Part shown: in pieces, positions 1 to 11,451 of the stretch
How positions within the stretch are numbered: position 1 is the stretch's first letter
How the letters are laid out: the number at the start of each line of letters is the position of its first letter
Assembly (NCBI GenBank): GCA_020091685.1
Contig: CM034609.1
Span: forward strand, 18,520,204 to 18,584,203
Length of the DNA: 64,000 bases
From: Lutjanus erythropterus
Lineage: Eukaryota; Chordata; Actinopteri; Lutjaniformes; Lutjanidae
Direction of reading: 5' to 3'
Notes under the pieces: generated by a model
Databases searched by the model: none
Seen by the model: the letters and a program-made list of their open reading frames with translations, nothing else
Told to the model about the DNA's origin: nothing
Translations under genes and position numbers: made by a program

Positions 1-982
1 GCAAGTAAATCTGGCAACTCAGCAGGGAAGAAATTATTAATTATTAATTAATTGAAGTAATTTTTCATACAAAATGGTAGAAAATACTAATTTCAGCCCC
101 TCAAATGTGGATATTTCCAGCTTTTCTTTTATTGTCATATTAAACTGAATATCTTTGGGTTTTAAACTGAGAAAAAAAGACATAACCTTGGACTTTGAAA
201 AACTATGATGACATTTTTTAAAACTATTTTCAAGCATTTTATTGTTAGCAGCCCCAGACTACACATGACAGTTAACTTTAGTCGCTGTTATTATTTAATA
301 ACCACTAATAAAACAATTTGTACAGGAACAAGAAAAACTAGAATTTTGGCAAGCGGATGCCTGACTAATAGCCCATAACTGAAAAGGCCTGATCTTGGTG
401 AATACATAGCACTGCAGGTAGTAGGAAAAATATGTATTTTTGATTTTGGGGTGAACTGTCCCTTTAACTGGTGTGTTCGCCATGCAGTGTAAATCTGAAT
501 GCACATCACCCCACACCTATTGTGAATATGGCTCCCTGTGAGCCTTGTGACCAACACAACAATGCAGTAATTGTTAACATTCTTCCTCTGTATAATTACT
601 GATGTATGTAGTGTTCATTGTGTTGGCAGTGCTGCTCATTCATCATTCAGACCAATCTGTTTTCCGCCCAACAGCTGCCAATATTAAGCTTCACTGAGGG
701 ATAACTGTATATCTGAAGAGCTTCAACAATCACTGCACACACTGAGCTGTAAGTCAGGGGTAAATGTGACCCACACAGTGTTTATTAAAGCCTTCCTCCA
801 CCCATTCCTGCTAATGATGCAGACAGCAGACTGTCAACCAGGACCCTCTACTAGCTGTGAATCAGCCGGAGAGCAGCGCTGACAGCTCCTGTACTGACGG
901 CTTTACTGCCCCGTCACCCGGAGCGGTATATCTAGCTAATTATCCATATTATTTAATTCATAAAACGGGATTAATCACTCAC
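1..982 (-). other. gga3: gga3 intron 1 (partial)
   Basis: This stretch lies downstream of the gga3 exon 1 donor on the minus strand and shows no coding exon. It carries one terminus of a dispersed TTAA-flanked element near 400-467. The rest is ordinary AT-rich sequence. Confidence 0.55.
400..467 (-). repeat. terminus of TTAA-flanked non-autonomous element
   Basis: The sequence ends in GTGAACTGTCCCTTTAA, preceded by a TATTTTTGATTTTGGGG tract. The same terminus occurs at 6690-6726 and 18100-18170, and in the other orientation at 6069 and 17803. Only one end of this copy can be seen. I do not assign a superfamily. Confidence 0.6.
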
Positions 983-1022
983 TGAGCCAAGATTCAAGCG
1001 ACTCCCCTTCCTGGTACGCCAT
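983..1022 (-). CDS. gga3: gga3, first coding exon (partial gene)
   Basis: On the minus strand an ATG at 1022-1020 opens MAYQEGESLESWL, followed by one extra base and a good donor (A|GTGAGT, with GT at 982-981). Human GGA3 begins MAEAEGESLESWLN as I recall it, so the shared EGESLESWL and the phase-1 junction identify the exon. GGA3 is a Golgi-localised, gamma-ear-containing, ARF-binding clathrin adaptor that sorts mannose-6-phosphate receptors from the trans-Golgi network to endosomes. These residues begin its VHS domain. The rest of the gene lies to the left: I found no second exon in 1-982, so intron 1 runs off the window. The gene is head-to-head with mrps7, as in human. The exon is only 40 bp, so the call rests on the peptide, the splice phase and the neighbour together. 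Another GGA paralogue is possible. Confidence 0.8.
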
Positions 1023-1278
1023 AGCACTGAAAACATCGCGTGATGTCACCAGCGTGTGCGCGAGCGTCCAAAATTATTGTTCGGAAATATTTTTGAAAAA
1101 AAAAAAAAAAAAAAAAAGAACCAGTTTATCTATAACAACTGCAAAAGTTGAGTTTTAATTCAGCGTTGGAATTAAAATGTACAAAATAAAATGCGGGGTA
1201 TGAATTTAGCTTTTTTTTCCCGAAGGCAGCGGCAGGAGATACTAATCTGGGGTCCTAACTGACACTCACATTTTCAAG
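1023..1278. promoter_or_regulatory. gga3/mrps7 bidirectional promoter
   Basis: Only 256 bp separate the divergent start codons of gga3 and mrps7, so both genes must share this interval as promoter and 5' UTR. It contains a CRE-like TGATGTCA at 1041-1048, a CpG-rich GTGTGCGCGAGCG stretch at 1053-1065 that resembles an NRF1 site, and a run of about 20 A near 1098-1117. An AAGATGGCAGC match to the YY1 motif overlaps the mrps7 start codon at 1276-1286. No TATA box is evident, which fits a housekeeping pair. Confidence 0.6.
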
Positions 1279-3522
1279 ATGGCAGCCTCCATCTCAGGAC
1301 TATTAAAACCTTGGACACCAAGGTAATTATATATTTTTTAAAGACACAAACAATTAACAGGCGACGTTAGCTGTCTATTTGGTGTTGCTGTGCTGTGTCC
1401 GCGTTTTTCTGCCATAAGGAATCAAAACTCTAAGTAATTTACGTGGTTGCATAGCGAACTAGCTCTTATGCTAAGCATCAACGCCTCAACGATAAATCCA
1501 ACACGAGTGCATCGTAACAAGGCAGCAATTAAATATTATTGTTATTACATGCGTTTGTTTTGGAGCTGTCCTCCTAGTTTTCCTATTTCCTATTTTTCTT
1601 ATTTTCATTACTGTTAGAAGATGATCTGTTTGGTGTTTAAGATGTCTGCAGATCAGAACAAGAACAGTACCATATCACTATATGTCAATTATATAATTGA
1701 ACTGCAACTCTTTTGTTATTTTTTAATTGTTTTTAGTTTTCCCTTTTTAAAATTTATTTAAAATTTTATATTTATCATTTAACCTGGTTATCTGTTTTGA
1801 TGTTTATGATTGTAATTTGCAATAAATATTTAATTTATAACTATTGTTTTTTAATATTGATCCATCAATAATGTTGTTATCCAACTTTTTAGAAAAAAAG
1901 TCAATCATCATTTATTCTACATTGTGTGTGTTTAAAATAATAACATATTCCCATTACAAGTTGATAGAACAGAGTAAAATTGATTGATCTGTGGATGTTT
2001 TTGTTCAATAATTTGATTTTCAATAATAAGAAATAAAATTTATTGTCTCAATAAGCCTGAGGGACATTTTCAAGATTTCTTGTTTTGTTTGACCAACAGG
2101 GCAAAACCTGAAGTTATTTTCTTTATAATGATATAAATCTGAGGAAAAACCAAGGTCAAAGATTTGTTTGAAATTATTTCTTTTACTGTTTCATCAAGAA
2201 TATATGAATTTGATGGATTATGATACAATGAAGTATCTAAAAGACTAAATAAAATCAATTCAGACTGCAAGAAATGATTATTTTATCAATTAATTTTCCA
2301 AAATTTTTCAACTATTTATTTACTTGGTCATTTGGTCCCTAAAATCCAAGACATCCAAATTTCCTGAAGTACAACTTGCAGTCTTCAAATTGCCTGTTCT
2401 GCCTGAGCCCAAAAGAGATGGAGTTTACTATGATTTAAAAAAAATAATAAATAAATAAAAAATCAACAAAGAAAACTAAATTAATTTTCTGGAGATTGTC
2501 TATTCAGTTGTTTCAATTCTTCCTCAGACAAGTGCTTAATTTGAGATGGATCCCCTGTCCTCTCTTGTAACCTTTGCTTGCAGAGTGTTCCTGGTGAGAT
2601 GGAGCAGATACAACCCCTACTATCTGGAGCCAGAGGTCAGTAAGGAGGCCTACAGCAGGCCGGAGACAGAGCTGAGTGCTGAGGAGAAGGAGCAGCGGGA
2701 GCTCAAAGTGCTCAGACCCATCAAGGCAGCAACCGGTGGAGTCACCAGCTCTGTTTTCAACGACCCAGTCCTCAGGTATAATAAACACACATCCCAGCTC
2801 ATTGCGGGCGTGCGTCGCTTGTTTAGTCAAAGCTGTGTATTTGAGGGCTCGTGTTAGGGGATCATTTTTGTCCTTGTTTTACAGTAAATTCACCAATATG
2901 ATGATGAAACATGGAAACAAGGTTTTGGCCCGGGAGATCTTGACACAGGTAAGAAAACGAGCAAAGTAAAGCTCAAAGATTTGTTGTTGGCCTAGTAGTA
3001 CATGAATGACCACGATTTCTCTTCCTGCTTCTAGACCCTGGAGAACATAAAGAGGAAACAGGTGGAGAAATACCACAAAGCTCCAGAAGGAAAGAAGGAA
3101 GAGATTGAGTGTAACCCCTACACCATTTTTCATCAGGCTCTGGAGAACTGTAAGCCTGTCGTTGGGCTGGCAAGCATACAGAAAGGTGGAAAGTACTACC
3201 AGGTCAGTCATGAGGCAGATCCATGCTCCTTTGTCATTAATCCTCTACTAACAAATCATAAAAACAAAGTCTAATTATGTTCTGTTTGATCTCCACCCAG
3301 GTGCCCATCCCTCTTTCAGAGAACCGACGCCGTTTCCTCGCCATGAAGTGGATGATCACAGAGTGCAGGGACAACAAACACAGACGCACGCACATGTACG
3401 AAAAACTTTCCCAGGAACTGTTACAAGCCTATGTGAAGGAGGGCAACATTATCAAGAAGAAGTACGAGCTGCACAAAATGGCTGAAGCCAACAGAGCCTT
3501 CGCTCACTACCGCTGGTGGTAG
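1279..3522 (+). CDS. mrps7: mrps7, mitochondrial ribosomal protein uS7m
   Basis: Coding exons are 1279-1322, 2584-2775, 2885-2948, 3035-3202 and 3301-3522, all with GT-AG borders. They give 690 bp, or 229 residues plus stop; the human protein is about 242. The protein starts [15 protein letters not shown], a basic N-terminus suited to mitochondrial import. The C-terminal half is a clear uS7 domain, with [36 protein letters not shown] and the ending [16 protein letters not shown], nearly identical to the human sequence I recall. uS7m binds 12S rRNA in the head of the mitochondrial small ribosomal subunit near the decoding site. The start was chosen because its context matches YY1-type mitochondrial-gene promoters and the signal peptide reads directly from it. 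No defects are seen. Confidence 0.95.
1323..2583 (+). other. mrps7: mrps7 intron 1
   Basis: This intron is strongly AT-rich with many homopolymer runs. I see no exon, RNA gene or clear element in it. Confidence 0.7.
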
Positions 3523-4725
3523 AAAGACACCTGTCAGGACGGAAACGCTGTCAATTTAAATGTGTCTCCAGATTGACAGACTGGACAGATGCTGTGATGG
3601 CAACAAAGGACCATGGAAGATTCACCGTTCACTGGGATGGACTGCACTGTAAAAGTGCTTCAGGACAAGTGAAATCTATGACAGTGTATAAGGGTCCTTA
3701 GATTAAAAAAATAATGGAGCTGGAGGGTAATCTTCTGAGATTAAAGTTGTAAAAAAAAAATTAAGTTGTTCACTTTTTGGTGGGTCATGATAACTTGTAT
3801 CTAACGTGTTAAGAATTTAAAACAATATGAGAACGGTTTGCACTACAGCACAGAGCAAACCTGAACAGTGCAAGGAGATGAAGAGGGAGAGACAGTTCAT
3901 TGTAGTTTATAGTAATGCAACACAGCGGGGATAGATGTGTCATATAGGAGATGAGCATATGTAATGCACATCTGTTTGTCACTGTTAACAGAGGCTCTAG
4001 TCTGCAGTGTAGTTCACAGGCTAAATTCACTATTAAACAGTCCCCCCTGGATTTCACTGGCTTTTCTTTTGGATTGTTGCAGTCTGAAATGCCTGATTTC
4101 ACAGCAGCTTTTCTGAAAACTGGTGATGCATGTTGCAGTGTTTATTGTGGGAGGAAGCAATTGTGTCCAATTCATTTGAAAGCGAAGACAACTTGTTCTG
4201 AGTGTTTCAAGTAACCATACCAAAAAAATCTAACAAAATATGCTTTACTTGTATAGGAAGAAGTGCTTCTTTGTGGAATACCCCTCGTATTCCACAAATA
4301 TGGAATATTTGTAATATATGGAATACCCCTCGTATTCCACAAAGAAGCACTTTTTTTGGAGCTCAACCTTCAGTCAAAACAGCAAGCCCAAAATGATAAA
4401 ATATCAAAATGTACAGAACATCGATAAATATCAGTAACAATGATGAACCTCGCAGATCTTTCAGTACCTGTGACAAATTAACAAAAAATGTACATGTATG
4501 AAGTTTGCACAGTGAACTCTTAAGATTGCGGGAACTACAGTGATTGGTCATATTTGCAGAAAAGCTGCGGTGATTGGACAAAATTGCAAGGTCATGAAGA
4601 ATTCATGGCGCTTGTTTGAATTTGTGTGAATTGTTGCAGTTGTAACTTCCTGGGGGGACTGGATAAACAAAATAATTATAAAGTAACATTAGGCTTCATG
4701 ATCAAATAAAGATTTTATATCATAT
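3523..4725 (+). other. mrps7: mrps7 3' UTR and downstream sequence
   Basis: The stretch holds no coding exon. Possible polyadenylation signals are ATTAAA at 3739-3744, followed by an A-rich tract, and AATAAA at 4705-4710. The palindrome at 4261-4352 lies inside. Which signal is used cannot be told from sequence alone. Confidence 0.45.
4261..4352. repeat. compound palindromic repeat
   Basis: Arms 4261-4281 and 4332-4352 are perfect 21-bp inverted copies, beginning AAGTGCTTCTTTG. Inside lie two direct copies of a unit that is itself a hairpin: GTGGAATAC, spacer CCCTC, GTATTCCAC at 4273-4295. The second copy, near 4319-4340, lacks perfect pairing at its left edge. The whole 92 bp could fold as one long stem or as two small hairpins. 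It may be a tiny fold-back element or a local inverted duplication. Confidence 0.75.
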
Positions 4726-6068
4726 TGACACTTCTGTCCATATTCGCATGTTCCTTCTTTGACTCGTCTTAAGCTCACTTGCTGTCTCTCTTTGCTGTGA
4801 GTTTGCATCACACTTTTTTTTGTTGGTGCACAACTACTTCCCACTACCATGAAAATTATACTGACTATACTCAGTTTAGCAATAGGGAAATACTTCAGGA
4901 TCAGTTAATTAGATGATCTGTCATTTTGTGTCCTGCTGTACCACAAATCCCATTTTAACTGCCGGCAGATGTAACCAGCAATATCCTCATATCCGTCCAT
5001 TGCGTTGTAGTTCCTGATGCACAAAAGCTGTCACCTTATCCAGGTCAGCTGTTTAACGCAATATCATCTGCTTAGATGAAGTGATCTAAAGACTACAAGG
5101 TTGAACAAAAATCTCGCAAAGTGACAAAACATCCAATTCTTTTTGAGTTTTTTCCCTTTCCCTCCCTTTCAGAATATTTTTACCTAATGGCCCTTATATG
5201 TTGTTGTAGAAATTTAAAGGCTAACATGGGATTCTTTTTGTATTGAGAAATAACATTCTGTATAATAAGCAGTTGTGCTTAATTGTATTGTTAATTAACA
5301 CCCAATAAACACATAAAACTGAATTAATGAAAAATGTCAAAGATTTATTAGAACAAATAAATCTGCATTAAATATACAGCCCAACCATAAAAATGGAATT
5401 GAGTGATGTAAAAATGTTGCAAATGTGTAATAAAATATAGAAACATACTGTATATTGCAGTCAGTATTGTGCCCTTTAGGGACGATTAGTGCCTACAGCA
5501 TTCAAACTTAGTTATTCCTAATTTAACAACTTAGGATCAATCCAACCTACTCAGCCTCAATATATTTCATCAGCTTGGTGTGAATGTGGTGACAAATCCT
5601 AAAGCTAAAACACAAATCTTCAAAACATAACCCGGAAAAAAGATTCTGAGAGATAAAATGTCCAATGTACTGATTAAATTCTTTTCCGTGGTCTTTGAAT
5701 TGTCTGACTGCTTTGGAAGCCAATTTTAAATTAAGCTCAGTTTATTTACGGTCTATATAATCACAGGTGCAGCGCTGACAAATTATGACATTTCAAAGAG
5801 ATGTGATGTTTTAACCACATGGCATTTGTCTCATGCTTGTGTCTGTCTGATTCCAAGGCACAGCTTTGGTCGAAGACATGGAAAGTCGTCACCGAGCGTC
5901 AACAAAGGTAACAACAGAAAACTGAGCTCAGCTACACAGTGTTTGCTGTAGTGCTGGTGGAAGATGAATTCAAAGGAAAATACTCATAAATGACTTGCAC
6001 ATATGTGTGGGGAGGAAAAATACCATCAGCGGTGGAAACTAACTGAGCATTTACTCGAGAGCTGTTCT
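4726..6068. other. intergenic, mrps7 to mif4gd
   Basis: I see no gene here. An AATAAA on the minus strand (TTTATT near 5343) could end a long mif4gd 3' UTR, which would make the two genes tail-to-tail, but this is unproven. Confidence 0.4.
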
Positions 6069-6726
6069 TTAAGGGACAGTTCACCTCAAAATCAAAAACG
6101 TATATTTTTCCTCTTACCTGTAGTGGTATTTATCCATCTAGATTGTTTTGGTGCGAGCTGCAGAATTCCTTTTTGCTTCCTGAACAATATCAACTATAAA
6201 ATCCATTTTAACAAAATGAAAATTACATTACACATCATGGTGCAAATCTTTAGTTTCATATTTAGCTGCTTTTTACATTAACCACTTTCATAACATTAAA
6301 GTATAAACCTATTTACAACAATGTGGTAAAACTAAAGCTGTCTGTTTAAACTCTTTAGTTTCTTTTCAGCACCTGGCATTTCTGCACTCAAAACAGTTCT
6401 ACAACAAAAACTAAACCACAAGTTGGAAAGTTACTCCTAAGGTATGACACACAAGGTAAGATATGTCTGCCTTCTCTTGAATATAACTGAACTACGTGGC
6501 ACTCACAGAGACAAAAAATACATTTGAAAGATTCAAAAGCAACGTCTGTTTCCAAAAATCATGACCCAAATCCTCAAGATAATCCACAGACCTTGTTTCA
6601 TGAGCACCCTTGTCCTTGCAACGTATCTCCAAAACTCAGCAACTCACACGAGAACAATCCAGATGAATAAATATCATTACAGGCAAGAGGAAAAATATGA
6701 ATTTTTGATTTTGGGCTGAACTGTCA
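6069..6726. mobile_element. TTAA-flanked non-autonomous DNA element
   Basis: The left end reads TTAAGGGACAGTTCACC, followed by CAAAATCAAAAACGTATATT. The right end reads GAATTTTTGATTTTGGGC then TGAACTGTC, so the two ends are inverted relatives over roughly 50 bp, with a CTCTTACCTGTAGTGG-like block inside each end. No transposase reading frame is visible. Related ends occur at 400-467, 17803-18170 and 45746. The right boundary has decayed and lacks the terminal TTAA. Confidence 0.65.
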
Positions 6727-7879
6727 AAGTAAGTACAATTTTGAGGTACTTCACATGAGCATTTATGTCTTCTGCTACTTTATACTAGTATATTGTACTT
6801 TTTCCTGCACTTCTTTTACTTCATAGCTTTAGTTAAGAGCTACTTTGGAGACTGAAATTATTAACCCTAAATATGATCAACAATAATTCAAGTTAAATTA
6901 AGATATATTTATTGATCAAAGGGGGGAATTTCACAAAGTCAATGATCCGAGTACTTCTTCCACCACTGTCCTCCAGCACCTTTACTATAAATTTAGTCTT
7001 TTTCAGGTCTGCTGTATTGGATGATGCTCTTCTTGTTGTGTTGGCACGACTTGTGTAACAAACAAAAATTTATTAAATGTTAATTATTAAATGTTTTTGT
7101 TGATTTATTTGTAGAAAACAGTTTAAATGTGAACTGTAATCAATCTCTTGGTATTTTCTAAGTTGAGCTGTAACAAAAAATGAAAGAAAATCCCTGAATT
7201 AAGACACATTCTTCAACTAACAAAACGGCCTCACATGACGAGAAGTAACCAAACAGTAACACAGGAATCCTACTGGACAAATTAGAAAATTCCTCTGAAC
7301 TGCATTTCAAACCATTAATTCTATGCTAAAATATTCAGCTAAATAAGTAAAACCTTGCTTTTCAATTAAATTAAAAAGTTGGTCACACAACAATAAAAAA
7401 AGTAAAGCAAAAACCAAATCAGCTTGCATCTGACTGGAATGTCTGTTCCAAGCCCTTTGGATTTGATAAAAAATAAGTTGGACTTTGAAATGTTTTCTCA
7501 AAACAGGAATGCCTGCAAGATTAAAAAAAAACATAAAAATATCTTCAGCTTCGTTAGCTGTAATCAAACCTTAAACAAAGTGTACCTGAATGTGGCTAAA
7601 CCTCGTTAACTGAACTTCAACTCCTGAACTATTGCACGTTCCACATCCACGGCACCATGTCTTGGTAATATTATCAAACGCAGGGAACAATCCAGCAAAA
7701 TGAAAGTCTTGTTACAGTTTATGAACCGCACTCTTCACGAAACCCTCCACTGATCTCCTGGAGGATGTTGCTGGTTTTATAATCAGTGGTGACTAAGGAG
7801 GAGAGGTATCCAAGGTGCTTGAAGGTTGGCTAACGCACCTGCAAAACGGCTGCTCAGCACCCCTGTCCTCGCAACGACC
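6727..7879. other. mif4gd: mif4gd 3' flank or 3' UTR
   Basis: No coding potential is seen. A TTTATT near 7068 would be an AATAAA polyadenylation signal on the minus strand, giving a 3' UTR of about 0.8 kb. Confidence 0.4.
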
Positions 7880-10800
7880 CTAGTCAGAGATTTCACTGTA
7901 GTAATACTTGTGGGCGGTGCTGCTGAGCAACCAGCCTCCGGCCCTGAACTCCAGGATCTCCAGCAGCAGCAGACGGGCCATGGAGGTCAGGCCTTCCTGG
8001 AGCAGGAAGCCGTCCCGCAGCAGGAAGAACAGCTCGTCCATCCGCTGGCTGTTCACCTTCTCCAGCTGCTCTCCGATGCGATGCAGCTGCACCACCAGAC
8101 AGTCCACCTGGTGGAGGAGACATCAGTGACTTAAAGAAGAATGAAGACGCCCCTGTGAAACACAAACTGACTCTGCTAAGTATGTTTTCTTTAAATGAAT
8201 TCTGTCTTAAAATTTGACCACTTGGCATATCCAATTAAAAACATCTAATTAAAACTCATTGCACAACTATTCACCAGAAAATGTTTTGGATTTTTTGCTT
8301 TTCAGGCAAGAAATCTTCACCTGGTTCTCAGTTTTACCCATTAATTAAGATGAATGATGATAAAGATGGCGGCCTTTTCTAGAGAATATTCTGAAAAGAT
8401 GGTACATTATATGTATTGTATTTAGGGTAATTTACATCTCTCTTGCACTTTTCATGTCCACTAAAAGTAATAGTATATTATAAATAGTACTTTTTTTATT
8501 TTAAGAAAATGATGATAAAGTTTTGTACACTTGGTATCTGTGGTTATTCAACAGTCACATGACTTTATATACACAATAAGAAAACAGCCTCAGACACACG
8601 TATGCCTCTGCCAACCAGTCAAGTCGCAGCTTAAATCCACATCTCTCTAAACCCACGCAGTATGTGTTGACTTGTTGACATGTATGATTCCGGTGAATAA
8701 ATTCACAGTGAGAAACGTGCTGTCTTCACTTAACACTGACACTATTTTTAGAGAGGAGAACAGAGGACTGATAGAGAGCTTCATCACATGGTGCAACAAC
8801 AATTCCTTGAAGCTCAATATCAGCAAAATCAACGAGCCTGTGGTGGGACTGAAATGCAAAAATGTAGATGTTGCTGCACATGTCAGCAGCACAGAATAAC
8901 TACACAATCACCAGAGTTTCAAGGTGGACACCGAAGATTAGTTTATTGCTGACCAGATGTAACAATTTATTATTTTATTGAAGTTGTTTAAAGAAACCTA
9001 TATACAACTGTCAACTCCTCGCTCCTCTTAACCAGTCGGTAGGGGCCGCAAGTCATAAACAACTGCTAGGCTAAAAACAAGGCTTACCTACTGGCACTGA
9101 TGGGGAATAACTACTTACATGTAGTTAAATGTAATTAAATTGCAAAATAAATGTAGCTGTAATCTGTTACAGTTACTGACAAAAAATCTGTAATTAAATG
9201 ACAGTTACTAAATGGCATTTCGATCCTCTTACGTCCTGAACATTTGATAGAATTGACAATAAAGTTGACTTTGACTAATGAACATGTTGCTGTTTACAAA
9301 AATGTTGCCTGGGGATCTGCACTCTACTGAGTGACTTCTTCTGGTTAATAAATTCCTGAGTGGCCACAAACATGTTTTGTGAAGTCATGGAGACCTTAAC
9401 CTTTGACCACCAAAATCTAATCAGGTAATCATTGAGTCCAATTGAAAACTTGGCCCAGGTAACGTTAAGAGTACAGGGATTTGAGCCACAATATGTGCCA
9501 AAAATATGAATGGGTTTCCATATATGATATACTACAGAGGTGTTAAAAAAGGTTCCTGAGAAAAGGTATTTTACCAAATATGCGTCTAAAGAAATAAAAT
9601 GAATATAAAAAAGGAAAATAACTCCACTCTTTACCTCCTCCTCATTCATTAGCGCATCTGGTTGGGCCAGCCTCATCAGACAGTCAAACACAGGATGGAC
9701 CAGGGCCACCATTGGCATGTTGTTCACCTAAACATCAAGGCATACAGAGAATTTAAGACCTAAAACTTTCATCAAGACAACCCCTTTCATTAAGTGTTAG
9801 ACTCTAATTTCACACAATTGAAAAACAGCCCATATTGTCTTGATATAAGAGTTGACCTGTGCAAAACGACAATGGCCATTAATTCAAGGATGAAACCCGA
9901 GTCGAGCTGCAGTGGGTGGGAAAGTGAACTGGGACCACAGCTTCCCGTTTCTTTTTTCCACTACTGACATACTACACACTTATATTACTAGACTTTACAA
10001 CCGACAAGTTCAAGATGATGCATTGAAACAGCAACAAGAGAGGCACATGTACAGCGTAACACAAGATTTAATCACAGACATCGCTAGGTCCCGCCTAAAA
10101 GAAAACACATACAAACTGTTCTGCAGATGATTTGATCCAGAGTAATTTAACAATGCTGCTCTGTGTTCATGATTAAGACCGCGATAAAATGATTAAGTTG
10201 AAATATGTTAATAGGAAATAACAGTGACTTACTTTGAGGTAGTCGAAGACGTTGCAGATGAACGTGACGTAGCACACCCACTCCTGCAGCGAGCGCCCCC
10301 TCGTCTCCTCACGGTCCTTGAATTCCTGCTGGAGCCGGTTCAACAAGTTCCTTCTGAACACACTTCCGTTGCTCTGCTTGGCCTCAGCCTGAACAAGGTA
10401 ATCAAGAGAGGTCAGATGAAAGATGCAGTACAGACAAAGTTAGGAAACACAGAGGTATTGGTAAGCTGGCTTAAGAGCTTCCTGTTGCTAAAGTGTCAAC
10501 TACCAGTTAAGCATTAATAAGCAAAGAGGATTAAGAATTTGGTTAAAGAGACTCAATCAGATATTTCAGTCCTGCTCTGGTTTCTTAAATCCCGCTGCCC
10601 CAATGGTTGTCTTGATCAAACAAACTTACGGGTAACTTGAATATCTTTCATCCTGGACACTATTTTGCCAGGTTTTTGTTTCTGAGTGACTAACATTTCT
10701 TTTTAAATTGGTCCAGTACTGACAGAGAGTGCTGCAGTCAGCAGACTGGAAACTCACCACAAATGTCTTGGCTTCTCTTTCCACTGCTCCAATAATCTTA

Positions 10801-11451
10801 CCTCACTTACCATAACAGACTTAAAGTGAAAATATTCTGGCTCTACATGCTGTTTCTACCTGCTGCTTACATGATGTCCAACCTCTTTCTTGCTCCTTTC
10901 CCAGTATTTTCAAATGTAACTAAAGACAAGCCAAGATGTTTTTGGTTAGTTTTATTTTGTTTCTGTTGACTATGCATGAAGATTATGATGTTAAAATTAC
11001 ATTTTTGCAAAGGGAGTCGGGACCAATTTTCACTTAGATAAAAAAAAATTACAAAACAGCATCCACTTTGAAAAGTTACTCCTTAACATGGACAACAACA
11101 CATGGACAACCAGTCAAAGCGAAACAGTATGGACCTGAACAATGGTGTAGCAGATGCGTCCGGCCTCTTTGCTGAACACTGGGTCCTTTAAAGATTGATC
11201 CATGATGATATTGGACACCTTCTCCAGGTTCACTGAACTTGGATCTGAAGGAGATAAAAGTTATTGTTTAGGTTTTAGCAGCATGCCAATGCAGGTAAGG
11301 TTTCGAGGATTGGTTTGCAACATTAACATGGTGCTGAAATTCCTCTAAATGAGTAATAAGTAACACGCTAACCTTTCAAGGCTGTTTTCAGCAACATCTG
11401 CGTGTCCAGGTCGAAAGACTGAATCCTGTAGTCATCAGTTGAGTTCTCCAT
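7880..11451 (-). CDS. mif4gd: mif4gd, MIF4G domain-containing protein (SLIP1)
   Basis: In transcript order the coding exons are 11451-11373, 11244-11135, 10388-10233, 9727-9635 and 8107-7880, with consistent phases. They give 666 bp, or 221 residues; the human protein is 222. The start reads MENSTDDYRIQSFDLDTQML and the end reads STAHKYYYSEISD. Between them, RRNLLNRLQQEFKDREETRG, WVCYVTFICNVFDYLK and NNMPMVALVHPVFDCLMRLA match human SLIP1 closely. The protein is almost entirely one MIF4G HEAT-repeat domain. It bridges stem-loop binding protein (SLBP) and the cap-binding eIF4F machinery to promote translation of replication-dependent histone mRNAs, which lack poly(A). The start follows a probable 5' UTR splice acceptor (TATCAG just upstream), so a non-coding first exon is expected near 12300. 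Confidence 0.94.
8690..8899 (+). mobile_element. LINE reverse transcriptase fragment
   Basis: A plus-strand frame reads EENRGLIESFITWCNNNSLK followed by LNISKINEPVVGL. This matches the conserved FxxWCxxNxLxLNxxKTKE stretch that follows the catalytic region in Rex1/CR1/L2-type LINE reverse transcriptases. It is a short relic in the intron of mif4gd, opposite to the gene. The exact clade is not certain. Confidence 0.6.
9095..9190. repeat. TGTAATC-type dispersed repeat
   Basis: GGGGAATAACTACTTACATG is followed by TAGTTAAATGTAATTAAATT and TGTAATCTGTTACAG. Relatives occur near 18830-18945, 32585-32680, 33150-33245 and 45640-45712, all sharing ACATGTAATCnnTTACT-like cores. It is probably a short non-autonomous DNA element. 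Confidence 0.5.
9230..9262 (+). repeat. LINE-like 3' tail
   Basis: ATTGACAATAAAGTTGACTT resembles the tail that ends several teleost non-LTR elements. With the reverse-transcriptase relic at 8690-8899 in the same orientation, it probably marks the end of the same insertion, later interrupted by the repeat at 9095-9190. Confidence 0.45.

Larger units (their letters stand above)
8108..9634 (-). other. mif4gd: mif4gd intron 4
   Basis: This 1.5-kb intron contains a LINE reverse-transcriptase fragment (8690-8899), a copy of the TGTAATC-type dispersed repeat (9095-9190) and a LINE-like 3' tail (9230-9262). Nothing else is recognised. Confidence 0.6.

Noticed and set aside
7893-8234. Overlapping minus-strand frame of 113 codons at the mif4gd last exon
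   Set aside because: It is a shifted-frame shadow of the real exon; GC-rich coding sequence leaves other frames open.
9275-9727. Single long minus-strand gene of 150 codons
   Set aside because: Only its first 31 codons are the mif4gd exon; the rest is intron read-through past a good donor at 9634-9633.
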